64,000 nucleotides of DNA from Actinocatenispora thailandica (GCF_016865425.1 NZ_AP023355.1:7362696-7426695), one strand, 5' to 3'; positions 43,703 through 53,145 are shown, counted from the first letter of the stretch. Program-made: numbers and translations. The notes: generated by a model from the sequence alone, not told the origin.

Positions 43703-44557
43703 TCAGTCCAGAGTGGACAGTTTCAGGTCGTGGATCCGGCCCGGATCGCTGATCACGTCGAACTCGGCGATCCGGTCGCCGGCGAAGCCGAACAGCAGGA
43801 CCCGGTACTCCCGGCCGGTCATCGAAGCGACCGCACCGACCCGGCCGTCGACCAGGATCAGGTGCGCGCCGGCCGCCATCGGGCCGAACACCGAGGCGCC
43901 ACGGGCCACCGTGACCGCACCCTGACGCTGGAACCGTCCGTCCGAGCGGATGACGACATCCGGATCGAGGATCGACACCAGCGCGTCGAAGTCGCCCTGC
44001 CGGGCGGCGCTGAGGAACGCGTCCACGATCCGGCGCTGCCGGACCAGGTCCGGGTGCTGCGGGGTGCCGCCCTGCACCCGACGGCGGGCCCGGCTCGCCA
44101 ACTGTCGGGCGGCCGCCGGGGTGCGGTCCACGATCGGCGCGATCTCGTCGAACGGCACCGCGAACATGTCGTGCAGCACGAAGGCGAGCCGCTCGGCCGG
44201 ATCCAGCGTCTGCAACACCACCAGCAGGGCAAGCCCGACCGAGTCGGACAGCAGCGCCTGCGACTCGGGTGTCTCCGCCGGCGCGTCGGGCGCCGGTTCG
44301 ACCGGCTGCTCGTCCAGCGGCGCCTCCCGCCGCGAGGTACGGGACCGCAGCATGTCCAGGCAGACCCGGCCGACCACGGTGGTCAGCCAGCCGGCCAGGT
44401 TCTGCACCGCGTCGGCGTCGCTGCGGGCCAGCCGCAGCCACGCCTCCTGCACCGCGTCCTCGGCCTCGGCGGCCGAGCCGAGCATCCGGTACGCGACCGC
44501 TTCCAGACGTGGCCGCTCCGCCTGGAAGCGCCGCGCCAGCAGGTCCCCTTCGTCCAT
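43703..44557 (-). CDS. ECF41-family RNA polymerase sigma factor with SnoaL-like tail
   Basis: Extracytoplasmic-function sigma factor of 284 residues. Region 2 (FQAERPRLEAVAYRMLGSAAEAEDAVQEAWLRL, seen as separate short motifs) and region 4 (AFVLHDMFAVPFDEIAPIV, AARQLASRARRRV) come first. A SnoaL-like C-terminal domain (about 170-284; DAFLSAARQGDFDAL, ending DPGRIHDL) replaces an anti-sigma factor and controls activity in ECF41. ATG 44557 follows GAGGGGG. A perfect ECF41 promoter upstream shows autoregulation. Confidence 0.9.
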   Translation of the reverse strand: MDEGDLLARRFQAERPRLEAVAYRMLGSAAEAEDAVQEAWLRLARSDADAVQNLAGWLTTVVGRVCLDMLRSRTSRREAPLDEQPVEPAPDAPAETPESQALLSDSVGLALLVVLQTLDPAERLAFVLHDMFAVPFDEIAPIVDRTPAAARQLASRARRRVQGGTPQHPDLVRQRRIVDAFLSAARQGDFDALVSILDPDVVIRSDGRFQRQGAVTVARGASVFGPMAAGAHLILVDGRVGAVASMTGREYRVLLFGFAGDRIAEFDVISDPGRIHDLKLSTLD

Positions 44558-44589
44558 CGCCGACCCCCTCGTACGTCCGTCAACACCCT

Positions 44590-44616
44590 GACGGACCCCA
44601 GCCGCCCGCTGTGACA
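44590..44616 (-). promoter_or_regulatory. Predicted ECF41 promoter for the sigma gene
   Basis: On the minus strand TGTCACA (44616-44610), 16 bases and CGTC (44593-44590), a perfect match to the ECF41 consensus. It lies 33 bases from the sigma-factor start, so autoregulation is expected. Confidence 0.8.
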
Positions 44617-44622
44617 AGGGTG

Positions 44623-45282
44623 CACCTCTTTGCGCCGAGGTGTGCCCGGGGCGCTGGGGTCTGGCGCGGGGTTGGCGTGTGCGGGCCGCCTCGGTGTTCT
44701 GTGCGCTCGTGCTGGAGGATGAAGGCCACCTCTGTTCGCGGCTGTACCCCGCGTGGGGGATGCGAGGAGAGGGCTTCGCCCCCTCCTCGCGCTCCTTCCC
44801 CGCCAAGGGGGGAAGCCCCCTTGGCGATCCCCCACCCAGCCTCCGGTGATGCTGCCCCTCGCCGCCGAGCAACCGTCGAACAAGGACGGGTCTCGGCGCG
44901 GCCTTCCTCTCACGCCACCGCCCGCCACGCCCAACCGCCCGCCGCGTCGAGCCGCCCGGGGCGCCCAGACCGCGCAGACCGGCCACCGGCGCCACACGAG
45001 CTTCCGACGCGGGCCAGGCGGCGTCCCGACCCGGGCACCGGGCCCCGACCTTCCGAAGCGGGTCAGGCGGGTCCGGGGCTCGTCTCTGTTTGTCCGGCCG
45101 GGGGATCGCTAAGGGGGCGACGGCCCCCTTGGCGGGGGAGGGGTGTGGGGAGGGGGCGAAGTCCCCCTCCCCACGTTCCCCCACGCGGGGTCAAAGCGGC
45201 GCACAGAGGTGGCCTTCACCCCCGCACCCCCGGAACGCACCCCGCAGGCCGCGCCCCGGGCGCACCTCGGCGCAAAGAGGTG
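44623..45282. repeat. Large imperfect inverted repeat, noncoding element
   Basis: Two arms of about 180-210 bases (44623-44830 and 45105-45282) are complementary in blocks around a unique core of about 275 bases. The outermost block CACCTCTTTGCGCCGAGGTG is near perfect; next GAAGGCCACCTCTGT, CCCCGCGTGGGGGA, CTTCGCCCCCTCC, CCCCGCCAAGGGGG and GCGATCCCCC pair in order. The left arm has about 28 extra bases. The element fills the whole 728-base gap between the ECF41 gene and the ABC permease. It could be a MITE-like mobile element or a giant bidirectional terminator. No transposase seen. Confidence 0.75.
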
Positions 45283-45285
45283 AAC

Positions 45286-47847
45286 TCACTCCTCGGCCAT
45301 CGCCACCGTCAACGAGGTACGGGCGGCGCGCCGGGCCGGCAGCACCGCGGCGACGAGCCCGGCCAGCGCCGCGAGTGCGAGGTACAGCAGGATCTGCCCG
45401 ACGGGGAGCTGCACCCCGCCGGCGAATCCGGTCAGGGCGGCCCGCGCGGCGGCGATGCCGTACCCGATGCCGAACGCGATGCCGACGAGGGCGCCGACGA
45501 CCGCGATCAGGACCGCTTCGGTGAGCAGCATGCCGCGCAGCTGGCCCCGGGTGAGGCCGAGGGCGCGGAGCAGGGCCGACTCCCGGGAGCGTTCGAACAC
45601 CGACAGCGACAGCGTGTTGGCGATGCCGAAGACCGCGATCAGCACGGAGATGCCGAGCAGCGCGGCGAACACGCCGAGCAGCTGGTCGATCGACGAGCTG
45701 AGCTGCTGCTTGGTGTCGGCCATCGACGAGACGTTCACCAGCGGGTACGGGCGGAGCGCGGCGTCCACGGCGGCCCGGGAGTCGGCGGCCGGGATGCCGG
45801 CGCGGGCCCGCACGTACACGCTCTGTGCCGGGTGGGTGCCGTACCCGGCGCGGAAGTCCGGCCAGGACAGCAGCGCGCTGCCGACCATGCTACCGGCGTA
45901 GAGCGCGACGATCCGGTACCGGTGACCGCCGATCGAGACGGTGTCACCGACGTGCCGGCCGAGCTTCGCGGCGACCGCCTGATGCAGCGCGGCGGTACCT
46001 GCGTGCAGCCTCGTCAGCGAGCCGGCGGTCGTCTTGGGTCGCAGGTCGGCGCCCGGTTCGAGGGCGGACACCGTGGTACGGCCGCCGGCCACGGTGCTGC
46101 GGGCGCTGTGCTGCGCGGTGATCCCGGCGAGTTCCGGGCGGTTTCGCAGCGCGGTGACGGCAGCCGCGGGTACCCCGCTGCCCGGTTCGGCCTGCACGCC
46201 GGTGAGCAGGTAGTCGGCGCGGAAGCTGTGGCTCAGCTCGGCGTCGGCGGAGGCGCGCACGGTGGCGAGCGCGACGCTGAAGATCGTCATCAGCGCGACG
46301 CCGATCATCAGCGGGGTGCTGGTCGCGGCGACCCGGCCGGGGTTGCGCCGCGCGTTGCGGCCGGCGAGCCGCGCGGCCGGGCCGAGCAGCCTGCCGGGCA
46401 GGTACCCGACGGCGGCGGTGACCGGTGCGAGGTAGAGCGGCGCCAGCACGACGAGGCCGAGGAACACGACCAGCCCGCCGCCGACGACGAGCAGCATGCC
46501 GGTCGTGTTCTCGCCGGTACCGACTGGCTTGGCGGTCACGCCGAGTACGGTGAGCGCACCGCCGAGGAGGCCGAGCAGCGCGGCGGCGACGATGCGGGCC
46601 GCGGTGCGGCGACGGCCGGTGTGCTCGGCGGGCGCCCGCAGCGCGGCCATCGGCGCGATCCGGGTGGCGGCGACGGCTGGCAGCAGTGCCGCGGCGACCG
46701 TCACCAGCAGGCCGGCGGCGACGCCGACGAGCACCGTACGGGGCGTCACGACGAGCGCGTGGGTGGCGGGCAGCGCCAGGCCGAGAGCCCCGAGCGCGGC
46801 GGCCATCCCGTACGCGAGGGCGAAGCCGAACAGCACGCCGAGCGTCGAGGCGGCCAGGCCGACGAGCGTCGATTCGCCGAGTACCGCGCCGAAGACCTGG
46901 CGGCGGGACGCGCCGACGCAGCGCAGCAAGGCGAGTTCGCGGCGGCGCTGGGCGAGCAGGATGGTGAACGTGTTGTAGATGACGAACGCGGCGACGACCA
47001 GTGCGACCAGGGCGAAGACCAGCAGCGCGGTGCTGAACACGGACACCGCCGAGATGGCGTCGTCGGCCAGTTCGACCCGCAGCGCGCTGCCCGAGATCAC
47101 CTCGACGTGCGGCGATCCGATCGCGGCCCGGACCCGGGCGGTGAGCTGCCGTTCGGACACCCCGGGCGCGGCGTGCGCGACGATCTGCCGATACCCGGGG
47201 TGGCCGGAGTACCGGCCGAGGGCGTGCTCGGTGAGGACCGCGGTGCTGCCGTCCCTGCCGCCGGTGCCGGTGGCCATCTCGACGGTTCCGGTGAGTACCA
47301 GCCGATGCCGGTGCTGGTGGTGGTCGACGACGGTGACCGGGCCGCCGATCCGGAAGTGGTAGCGCGCCGCGGTGTTCCGGTCGACGGCGACCTGTCCGTC
47401 TCCGGCCGGCAGGTGTCCACTGTGGATGGTGTAGGGCCGGAGCCCGGCGTCGCCGATGACGTTGACTCCCTTGCCCGCGAGGCCGAAGTTCGTGATCGGC
47501 CGGCCGTTCGGGGCGAGGATCGGCAGGCTCTCGCTGGCCCGGCCGGCCGCGGCCCGCACGCCGGCTACGGATTCCACTGTGGACAATGCGGAGGCGGGCA
47601 GCCGGTGGTCGCCGCCGGTGGCCCGTACGTCGGCGTCGACCCCGGCCGCCGAGCCGGCGAACCGCTGGTAGAGCGCGGCCCTGGCGGTGTCGGCGTAGGT
47701 CAGGGTGCCGGTGACGAACCCGACCCCGAGCACGATCGCCATGGCGGTCAGTACCAGCCGCAGCTTGTGCGTGCGCAGCCCGGCCAGCGTGACCCGAAGA
47801 GATGCCGGCAGGGTGGCACGTCGGCGGCTGTCCGCACCTCTCAGCAT
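45286..47847 (-). CDS. ABC transporter permease, FtsX/MacB type
   Basis: Large permease of 853 residues, with two FtsX domains and 8-10 membrane helices. After an N-terminal helix (LVLTAMAIVLGVGFVTG) is a MacB-like periplasmic domain (about 60-260). The first FtsX block (ALLVFALVALVVAAFVIYNTF, RRRELALLRCVGASR) and the second, in the C-terminal third (SRESALLRALGLTRGQLRGM), both contain the ALLR-x-GxxR motif. ATG 47847 overlaps the ATPase stop by seven bases. It forms with the ATPase an exporter of lipid, peptide or antibiotic type. Confidence 0.92.
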   Translation of the reverse strand: MLRGADSRRRATLPASLRVTLAGLRTHKLRLVLTAMAIVLGVGFVTGTLTYADTARAALYQRFAGSAAGVDADVRATGGDHRLPASALSTVESVAGVRAAAGRASESLPILAPNGRPITNFGLAGKGVNVIGDAGLRPYTIHSGHLPAGDGQVAVDRNTAARYHFRIGGPVTVVDHHQHRHRLVLTGTVEMATGTGGRDGSTAVLTEHALGRYSGHPGYRQIVAHAAPGVSERQLTARVRAAIGSPHVEVISGSALRVELADDAISAVSVFSTALLVFALVALVVAAFVIYNTFTILLAQRRRELALLRCVGASRRQVFGAVLGESTLVGLAASTLGVLFGFALAYGMAAALGALGLALPATHALVVTPRTVLVGVAAGLLVTVAAALLPAVAATRIAPMAALRAPAEHTGRRRTAARIVAAALLGLLGGALTVLGVTAKPVGTGENTTGMLLVVGGGLVVFLGLVVLAPLYLAPVTAAVGYLPGRLLGPAARLAGRNARRNPGRVAATSTPLMIGVALMTIFSVALATVRASADAELSHSFRADYLLTGVQAEPGSGVPAAAVTALRNRPELAGITAQHSARSTVAGGRTTVSALEPGADLRPKTTAGSLTRLHAGTAALHQAVAAKLGRHVGDTVSIGGHRYRIVALYAGSMVGSALLSWPDFRAGYGTHPAQSVYVRARAGIPAADSRAAVDAALRPYPLVNVSSMADTKQQLSSSIDQLLGVFAALLGISVLIAVFGIANTLSLSVFERSRESALLRALGLTRGQLRGMLLTEAVLIAVVGALVGIAFGIGYGIAAARAALTGFAGGVQLPVGQILLYLALAALAGLVAAVLPARRAARTSLTVAMAEE

Positions 47848-48614
47848 GCCGCACCGAGCCGCTGCATCGCCGCCAGCACGGTGTCCGGCGTCGGCCGGGC
47901 GATCTCGTCGACGAGCCGGCCGTCGGCGAGCAGCACCACCCGGTCCGCGTACCCGGCGGCGACGGGGTCGTGCGTGACCATCACGATGGTCTGGCCGAGT
48001 TCCCGCACGCTCGCGGACAGCAGGCCGAGCACCTCGGCGCCCGAGCGCGAGTCCAGGTTGCCGGTGGGCTCGTCGGCGAACACCACCGCCGGCCGGGACA
48101 CCAGCGCCCGCGCGCACGCGACGCGCTGCTGCTGGCCGCCGGACAGCTCGGCCGGGCGGTGCCGCAGCCGGCCGGTCAGCCCGGTGACCCGGATCAGGTG
48201 GCGCAGCCAGTCGGCGTCCGGCCCGGCGGTCGGACCCGCCCGGCGGCCGGCGAGTTCCAGCGGCAGCAGGATGTTCTGCTCCGCGGTGAGCGTGGGCAGC
48301 AGGTTGAACGACTGGAACACGAACCCGATCCGGTCGCGGCGCAGCCGGGTCAGCGCCCGGTCGGACAGCGCGGTCAGTTCGACGCCGGCGATCCGTACCG
48401 AACCGTGCGTGACGGTGTCGAGACCGGCGAGGCAGTGCAGCAGGGTCGACTTGCCGGAACCGGACGGCCCCATGATCGCGGTGAACTCGCCGGCACCGAA
48501 CGTCACGCTCACGTCGGTCAGGGCGGGCACGGCGGTGGGGCCGGTGCCGTACGTCTTGGTCAGGTTCGTGGCCGCGACCGCAGGCTGGGTCGCGATGGGT
48601 GATTGCGCCGTCAT
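47841..48614 (-). CDS. ABC transporter ATPase, MacB/LolD type
   Basis: ATP-binding subunit of 257 residues. Walker A is GPSGSGKST, Q-loop FVFQSFNLLP, signature LSGGQQQRVACARAL, Walker B VVFADEPTGNLDS, and the H-loop MVTHDPVAA. TGNLDS is typical of MacB/LolD proteins. ATG 48614 follows GGAG by five bases. Translation is coupled to the permease through overlap. Confidence 0.95.
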   Translation of the reverse strand: MTAQSPIATQPAVAATNLTKTYGTGPTAVPALTDVSVTFGAGEFTAIMGPSGSGKSTLLHCLAGLDTVTHGSVRIAGVELTALSDRALTRLRRDRIGFVFQSFNLLPTLTAEQNILLPLELAGRRAGPTAGPDADWLRHLIRVTGLTGRLRHRPAELSGGQQQRVACARALVSRPAVVFADEPTGNLDSRSGAEVLGLLSASVRELGQTIVMVTHDPVAAGYADRVVLLADGRLVDEIARPTPDTVLAAMQRLGAAC

Positions 48615-49288
48615 CCGCACTCCGCTGTCGTCCGTGGCGCGCACGGCATCCGTACTGGTGGCGCGCCGGCCCGGCGGCACTCTCGTCGGCCGACCGTGAC
48701 GGGGGAAACGCTAGGTTTCGGCACGCCGCGTGTCGTCCGTCCGCGGAGCGCACCCGCCGTCCGGCCTGGGTCGTACCGGCGCCGCGTCCGGCGCGCCGGA
48801 CGTCAGCCCTGCGGCGTACCCGGATGGGGGACATCCCTTGACCCCGCCCAGCCGGGCAACGGCCCGTCGCCGGCCGGTGCGAACGCTGTGTGCAGGGACG
48901 ACACCGGGGTCGACGGATCCGGCGCCGGACGACAAACGATCTTGGCCTTGACGTCGCCGGGAGGGCGTGTAACGTGGGGCCGGTCAGCCGTCGAGGCTTC
49001 GGTAGAGAACCCTGCCGATGACCTCCGGTTGTGGTCGAGACCATCGGGCCGTGTGGTGCCGGTGGTCGTCGAGGCCGTCTCGCAGGGTCGGCCGCGCCTG
49101 GTGCGTGGCGTGACCGCGGCACCGTGCCGTGCGATGTCGGTCATCTCGGGTGTGTCGTCGCCAGCTGCGATGCGCACCCCGCCGAGTGCTCAAGCAACGG
49201 GCGCTTCGTAAACCCCGTTCGGCCGCTGTACCACCGGGCTCGCTGCGCGCGTCCGGGTGGTGCCGGCCGTGGTGTCGAAGGAGCCTGC
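48615..49288. other. Long intergenic region upstream of the sigma factor
   Basis: About 670 bases. No coding frame with convincing bias. It holds the predicted promoter at 48948-48975 and a leader of about 300 bases before the sigma gene. The first 150 bases serve as promoter for the ABC operon. Confidence 0.4.
48948..48975 (+). promoter_or_regulatory. Predicted housekeeping promoter for the SigF-like gene
   Basis: TTGACG, a 16-base spacer and TAACGT, a good vegetative-sigma promoter. Transcription would start near 48982 and leave a 5' leader of about 305 bases. Confidence 0.55.
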
Positions 49289-50128
49289 ATGTCCGCCCAG
49301 ACCACTCTCACTCGCCATTCCACTGTGGACAGCCTGCCGCGGCAGCGGACCGCGCGACGCGGATCCGACCAGACCGGCCGGCTGCTGCTCACCCGCCTGT
49401 ACGACCTGCCCACCGGCCACCCCGACCGGGACCGGATTCGGGACCGGGTCATCGAGTGGTACCTGCCGCTCGCCCGGCACCTCGCCGGGAAGTTCTCCGG
49501 TCGCGGTGAGTCGCACGACGACCTCGTTCAGGTCGCGACCATCGGCCTGATCAAGGCGGTCGACGGGTACGACCCGGGCCGCGGCGTCGAGTTCACCAGC
49601 TACGCGGTACCGACGATCAGCGGTGAACTGAAGCGACACTTCCGGGACAAGGGCTGGACGGTACGGGTGCCGCGCCGGCTGCAGGAACTGAAGCTGCACA
49701 TCGCCAACGCCACCGGGCCGCTGGCGCAGCGGCTCGGCCGCTCGCCGACGGTCGCCGACCTGGCCGAGCACCTGGGCGTCAGCGAGGACGAGGTGATCGA
49801 GGGCCTCGACTCGGGCAACGCGTACACCGCGGTGTCGCTGTCCACCCCGGTCGGTGTCGGTGACACCGCCGCCACCGAGGTACAGGACCTGCTCGGCGAG
49901 GACGATCCGGGCCTCGCCACGGTCGAGGACCGTGCCGCGCTGCGGCCGCTGCTCGCCGCGCTGCCGGAGCGTGAGCGGACCATCGTGGTGCTGCGCTTCT
50001 TCGGCAACCTCACCCAGTCGCAGATCGCCGACCGGGTCGGCATCTCGCAGATGCACGTCTCCCGGCTGCTGTCCCGCTCGCTCGCCAGCCTGCGCGAAAC
50101 GATGACCGGCGCCGGCGCCGCCGCCTGA
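49289..50128 (+). CDS. SigF/SigB-type RNA polymerase sigma factor
   Basis: Stress-type sigma factor (group 3), 279 residues. Region 2 has DDLVQVATIGLIKAVDGYDP, then VEFTSYAVPTISGELKRHF. Region 3 (VRVPRRLQELKLHI) and region 4 (LTQSQIADRVGISQMHVSRLLS) follow. This matches the SigB/F/G group controlled by partner-switching anti-sigma factors. None is adjacent. The ATG at 49289 follows AAGGAG by five bases. It could be regulated by the STAS protein at 39.1 kb, but that is speculation. Confidence 0.93.
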   Translation: MSAQTTLTRHSTVDSLPRQRTARRGSDQTGRLLLTRLYDLPTGHPDRDRIRDRVIEWYLPLARHLAGKFSGRGESHDDLVQVATIGLIKAVDGYDPGRGVEFTSYAVPTISGELKRHFRDKGWTVRVPRRLQELKLHIANATGPLAQRLGRSPTVADLAEHLGVSEDEVIEGLDSGNAYTAVSLSTPVGVGDTAATEVQDLLGEDDPGLATVEDRAALRPLLAALPERERTIVVLRFFGNLTQSQIADRVGISQMHVSRLLSRSLASLRETMTGAGAAA

Positions 50129-50265
50129 TCGACGGCGCCGACCCTCGGTCGAACCGGCCGCAACCCGGTGATCGCCGGGCGCCCGGCCGGCATCCGACGC
50201 CACGATCGCCCGCCCCCTGCCGGGGCGGGCGAACGTCGTGCCGGGCGTTCTGACACGATCGGCGA

Positions 50266-51924
50266 ATGAGCCCGGCCAGCCGGAAACGCAAGAAGAAGCC
50301 CGCCCGCAGGCGGTCCGCCCCCGGTGTCGACGAGATCGCCGCCGAGTTCGTCGGCTCCTACCGGGACGCCCTGGCGCTCGACGGCTTCGCCGCGGAACTG
50401 TTCACCTCCGAACTGCTCGGCTCCTGGTGGCGGGGCGCGGTGGCGGCCGGGGCGAACCCGGAGGTACTGCCGCGCGCCGCGGTGCGGTACGCGGCGCACC
50501 GGCGCAGCGCCGAAGCGCTCGCGGCGCTGCTCGCGCTGGCCCACCTCGGTACCACCGAGCCGCTCCGGGACGCCGCCCGCGACGCGGCCACCCGGCTGGT
50601 CGACGCCGGGGTGCCCGCGCCGGCCTGGGCCGACCAGCTCGGCCCGGCCACCGTCGAACGCTGCGCGCTGGTCACCGACGTGTACGGCGAGCAGACCACC
50701 GTGCTCTGCGCGTACCGCCGGGGCGACGAACGGCACGCGCTGGCCGCGCTGCTCGATCATGACGAGTCGTACGGCGCCGTCGCTGACGCCTGGTTCTCCG
50801 CCGATCCGGACGAGCTGTTCGCGCAGACCGCCAACCAGGTCGCCGGGTCCGCGGAGGTGACGACGATGGTCGACACCGAGCCGGCGCGCGCGGCCCAACT
50901 GCTCCGGGCCGGGTTCGCCGTGCTCGACGAATGGGCCGAGCCCACCGAGAGCGACGACCTTCCCCGGTACCGCGCGCTCGCGCTGGCCCGGTTGCGGGAC
51001 ATGCCCGGCGACAGGGCCGAGACGCCGGCGCCCGGTGCCGGCAGCCCGGCGACCGCGCCCGGCCCGGACCGCGGCGTGGGCGGCGCCCCGGCGGACGGCT
51101 TCGTCGATTCGGAGGACGTGGTCGGTGCCGCGGTGGACGGGTTTCTCGACTCGGCCGAGGCCGCGGCGCCGCTCGCCGATCACCCGCCGGCCGCGGTGGC
51201 CGCCGCGGCCCGGCTGATCGCCGAGTTCGGCGCCGACGAGGACGAGCGACCGTTGCGGATCGGGCCGGGCCGGCTCGGCCGGTTGCTGCACGGCGGCATC
51301 GACGCGGACGAGCTGGACGAGCCGGCGCTCGCCGCGTTTCCCGCGGTCGTCGTCGGGTGGGCCCGGTACACCGCGCGGTTGGCCGGGCTGCCCGCCGCCG
51401 CCGTCGACGACGTGGTCACCCTCGCCGCCGAGTGCGGCGAGCATCTCGGCGAGGAGCACGACGAGCTGTCCCCCGACGAGCTGGCCGAGCTGCTCGACCG
51501 GTACGTACCGGAGCTGGACGACCCGGACGGGCCCGACCTGGGCCCCGCGGAGGCCGCCGAGGCGCTGGATCGGCGGATGTTCGCGCTGCCGGCGACGGTG
51601 ATCGAACTCGACGGCCAGGAGATCGAGTTGGACCCGGCCGACCCCGACGACCGGCGGCTGCTCATCGTCGCCGAGCACGGTGGTGACCCGGACGGTAGCG
51701 ACCCGCACGTCACCCTGCACGAGGTCGTCGCCGAGCAGCTCTGGCAGGACGAGCCGCCGCAGGCCTGGCAGGCGGCCCGCCGGTTGCTGGACGCCGGCGG
51801 CGACCGGATGGACATCCTGCACACGCTCGGCGAGATCGCGCTACGGCACCTGGCGCAGTCTCTCGGCGGCGCGGAATACGACACCACCGCGCACGCCGCC
51901 GAACTCGACGCCCTGGGGCGCTGA
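50266..51924 (+). CDS. Large hypothetical protein with C-terminal DUF1841
   Basis: Protein of 552 residues starting with a Lys/Arg-rich segment (SRKRKKKPARRR). The N-terminal part (about 30-235) is helical (AVAAGANPEVLPRAAVRYAAH). An acidic Ala/Pro linker (250-315) follows. The C-terminal segment LHEVVAEQLWQDEPPQAW and RLLDAGGDRMDILHTLGEI is the DUF1841 motif. Function unknown. Weak leaderless pattern CACGAT six bases before the ATG. Likely conserved in related actinobacteria. Confidence 0.75.
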   Translation: MSPASRKRKKKPARRRSAPGVDEIAAEFVGSYRDALALDGFAAELFTSELLGSWWRGAVAAGANPEVLPRAAVRYAAHRRSAEALAALLALAHLGTTEPLRDAARDAATRLVDAGVPAPAWADQLGPATVERCALVTDVYGEQTTVLCAYRRGDERHALAALLDHDESYGAVADAWFSADPDELFAQTANQVAGSAEVTTMVDTEPARAAQLLRAGFAVLDEWAEPTESDDLPRYRALALARLRDMPGDRAETPAPGAGSPATAPGPDRGVGGAPADGFVDSEDVVGAAVDGFLDSAEAAAPLADHPPAAVAAAARLIAEFGADEDERPLRIGPGRLGRLLHGGIDADELDEPALAAFPAVVVGWARYTARLAGLPAAAVDDVVTLAAECGEHLGEEHDELSPDELAELLDRYVPELDDPDGPDLGPAEAAEALDRRMFALPATVIELDGQEIELDPADPDDRRLLIVAEHGGDPDGSDPHVTLHEVVAEQLWQDEPPQAWQAARRLLDAGGDRMDILHTLGEIALRHLAQSLGGAEYDTTAHAAELDALGR

Positions 51925-52077
51925 CCGCCGCCCGCCGGGCCGGTCGACCCCGGGTCGCCGACCGCCCATTCGCCCGCCGGCCGAACGCGGGTCGCTGACC
52001 GCCGGCCGTCCGCCACCGGGCCGGTCGATCCGGGGTCGCTGGCCGCCCCCGTCCGGCCGGGACGCTCCTATGGGTTG
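51925..52077. repeat. Short degenerate GC-rich repeats
   Basis: The block CGGGTCGC-(T)GACCG and CCGGGCCGGTCGA recurs two to three times in 150 bases before the insertion sequence. It may mark the left flank of the insertion. Confidence 0.4.
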
Positions 52078-53145
52078 TCAAGGGGTGGCGGTGGGGTTGC
52101 CTGATTCGAGGAGTCGGTAGAGGTCTCGGGCGATGTAGCGTTTGAGGCAGCGTTTGATCTCTCGGTTGGTTTTGCCCTCGCGGGTGCGGCGGGCGGCGTA
52201 GGTGCGGGTGGCTTGGTCGTAGCGGATGCGGGATAGCACGATGGTGTGCAGAGCGCGGTTGAGTTGTCGGTCGCCGTGGCGGTTGAGTCGGTAGCGGTTG
52301 GTGGTTTGGCCGCTGTTGGCGGGGATGGGTGCGGCTCCGGCGAGCATGGCGAAGGCTGCCTCGGAATGGATCCGGCCGGGGTGGGACCAGGCGCAGAGCA
52401 CGGTTGCGGCCACGATCGGTCCGATGCCTTTGCGTTGGAGTAGGTCGGGGCGCCAGGACCGCACGATGGCGTGGATGGCTTTCTGGTGTTGGGCGGCTTC
52501 TGCGGCCGCGGCGTGGGCCCGGCGGGCCAGGCAGCGCAGCACGGTGACGGTGGTGGTGGTTTCTGCGTCCCAGGATGGGTGAACGCGCAGGTGTGAGGCG
52601 GTGGTGAGCATGGCGGGCAGTTTCTGACCACGAAAACGGGTACGGATCTGTTCCGGGGCCGCGACCACCAGGCTGAACACCTGTCGCTGCGCATCGGTCG
52701 CGGCGTGGATCGCGGATCTACGGGCGGCCAGCAGTACCGACAAGGCTTGCCGGTCGCCGCCGCTGCGCGGGGTGCCTAGCCTGGTGCGGGACAGGGCTTC
52801 GCGGGCGGCGCGGATGGCGTCCAGCGGGTCGGACTTCGCGCCGTTACGCCGCTTGGTTCGTTCGGGGCGGTCGAGTTCGATGACCAGTTCGGCGTGGTGT
52901 TGCAGGTACCGGGTCGCACCGGCGCCGTGGCCGCCGGTGCCTTCGATTGCCCAGGCTCGTAGTGTTGCGTGCTGGTCGGCGAACTCCACCAGCTGGGCAT
53001 AGCCGTCCGCGGTGGCCTCCACGGTGATCTGGCCGACCACCCCGCCGGTGCCGGTATCGACGGCGGCAGCGGAGTGGGTGTGCACATGGGTGTCGACACC
53101 GATGACGACATCGACCATCTCTCGAAGATCAGTCACACTGGTCAT
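52078..53145 (-). CDS. IS110-family transposase/recombinase
   Basis: DEDD-type recombinase of 355 residues. The RuvC-like N-terminal domain has Asp18 in VVIGVDTHVHTH, Glu in WAIEGTGGHG and the Asp pair in AKSDPLDAIR. The C-terminal transposase_20 domain has GIGPIVAATVL and the Ser region APIPANSGQT. Intact. ATG 53145 follows AAGGAGA by six bases. IS110 elements use a structured RNA made from the noncoding end upstream of the recombinase to choose targets. GC composition is slightly lower than its neighbours, as expected for a mobile gene. Confidence 0.93.
   Translation of the reverse strand: MTSVTDLREMVDVVIGVDTHVHTHSAAAVDTGTGGVVGQITVEATADGYAQLVEFADQHATLRAWAIEGTGGHGAGATRYLQHHAELVIELDRPERTKRRNGAKSDPLDAIRAAREALSRTRLGTPRSGGDRQALSVLLAARRSAIHAATDAQRQVFSLVVAAPEQIRTRFRGQKLPAMLTTASHLRVHPSWDAETTTTVTVLRCLARRAHAAAAEAAQHQKAIHAIVRSWRPDLLQRKGIGPIVAATVLCAWSHPGRIHSEAAFAMLAGAAPIPANSGQTTNRYRLNRHGDRQLNRALHTIVLSRIRYDQATRTYAARRTREGKTNREIKRCLKRYIARDLYRLLESGNPTATP

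Noticed and set aside
44269..48699. A 1476-codon plus-strand frame through the ABC operon and the inverted-repeat element
   Set aside because: It runs antisense to a clear permease and ATPase and has artefact composition with no motif.
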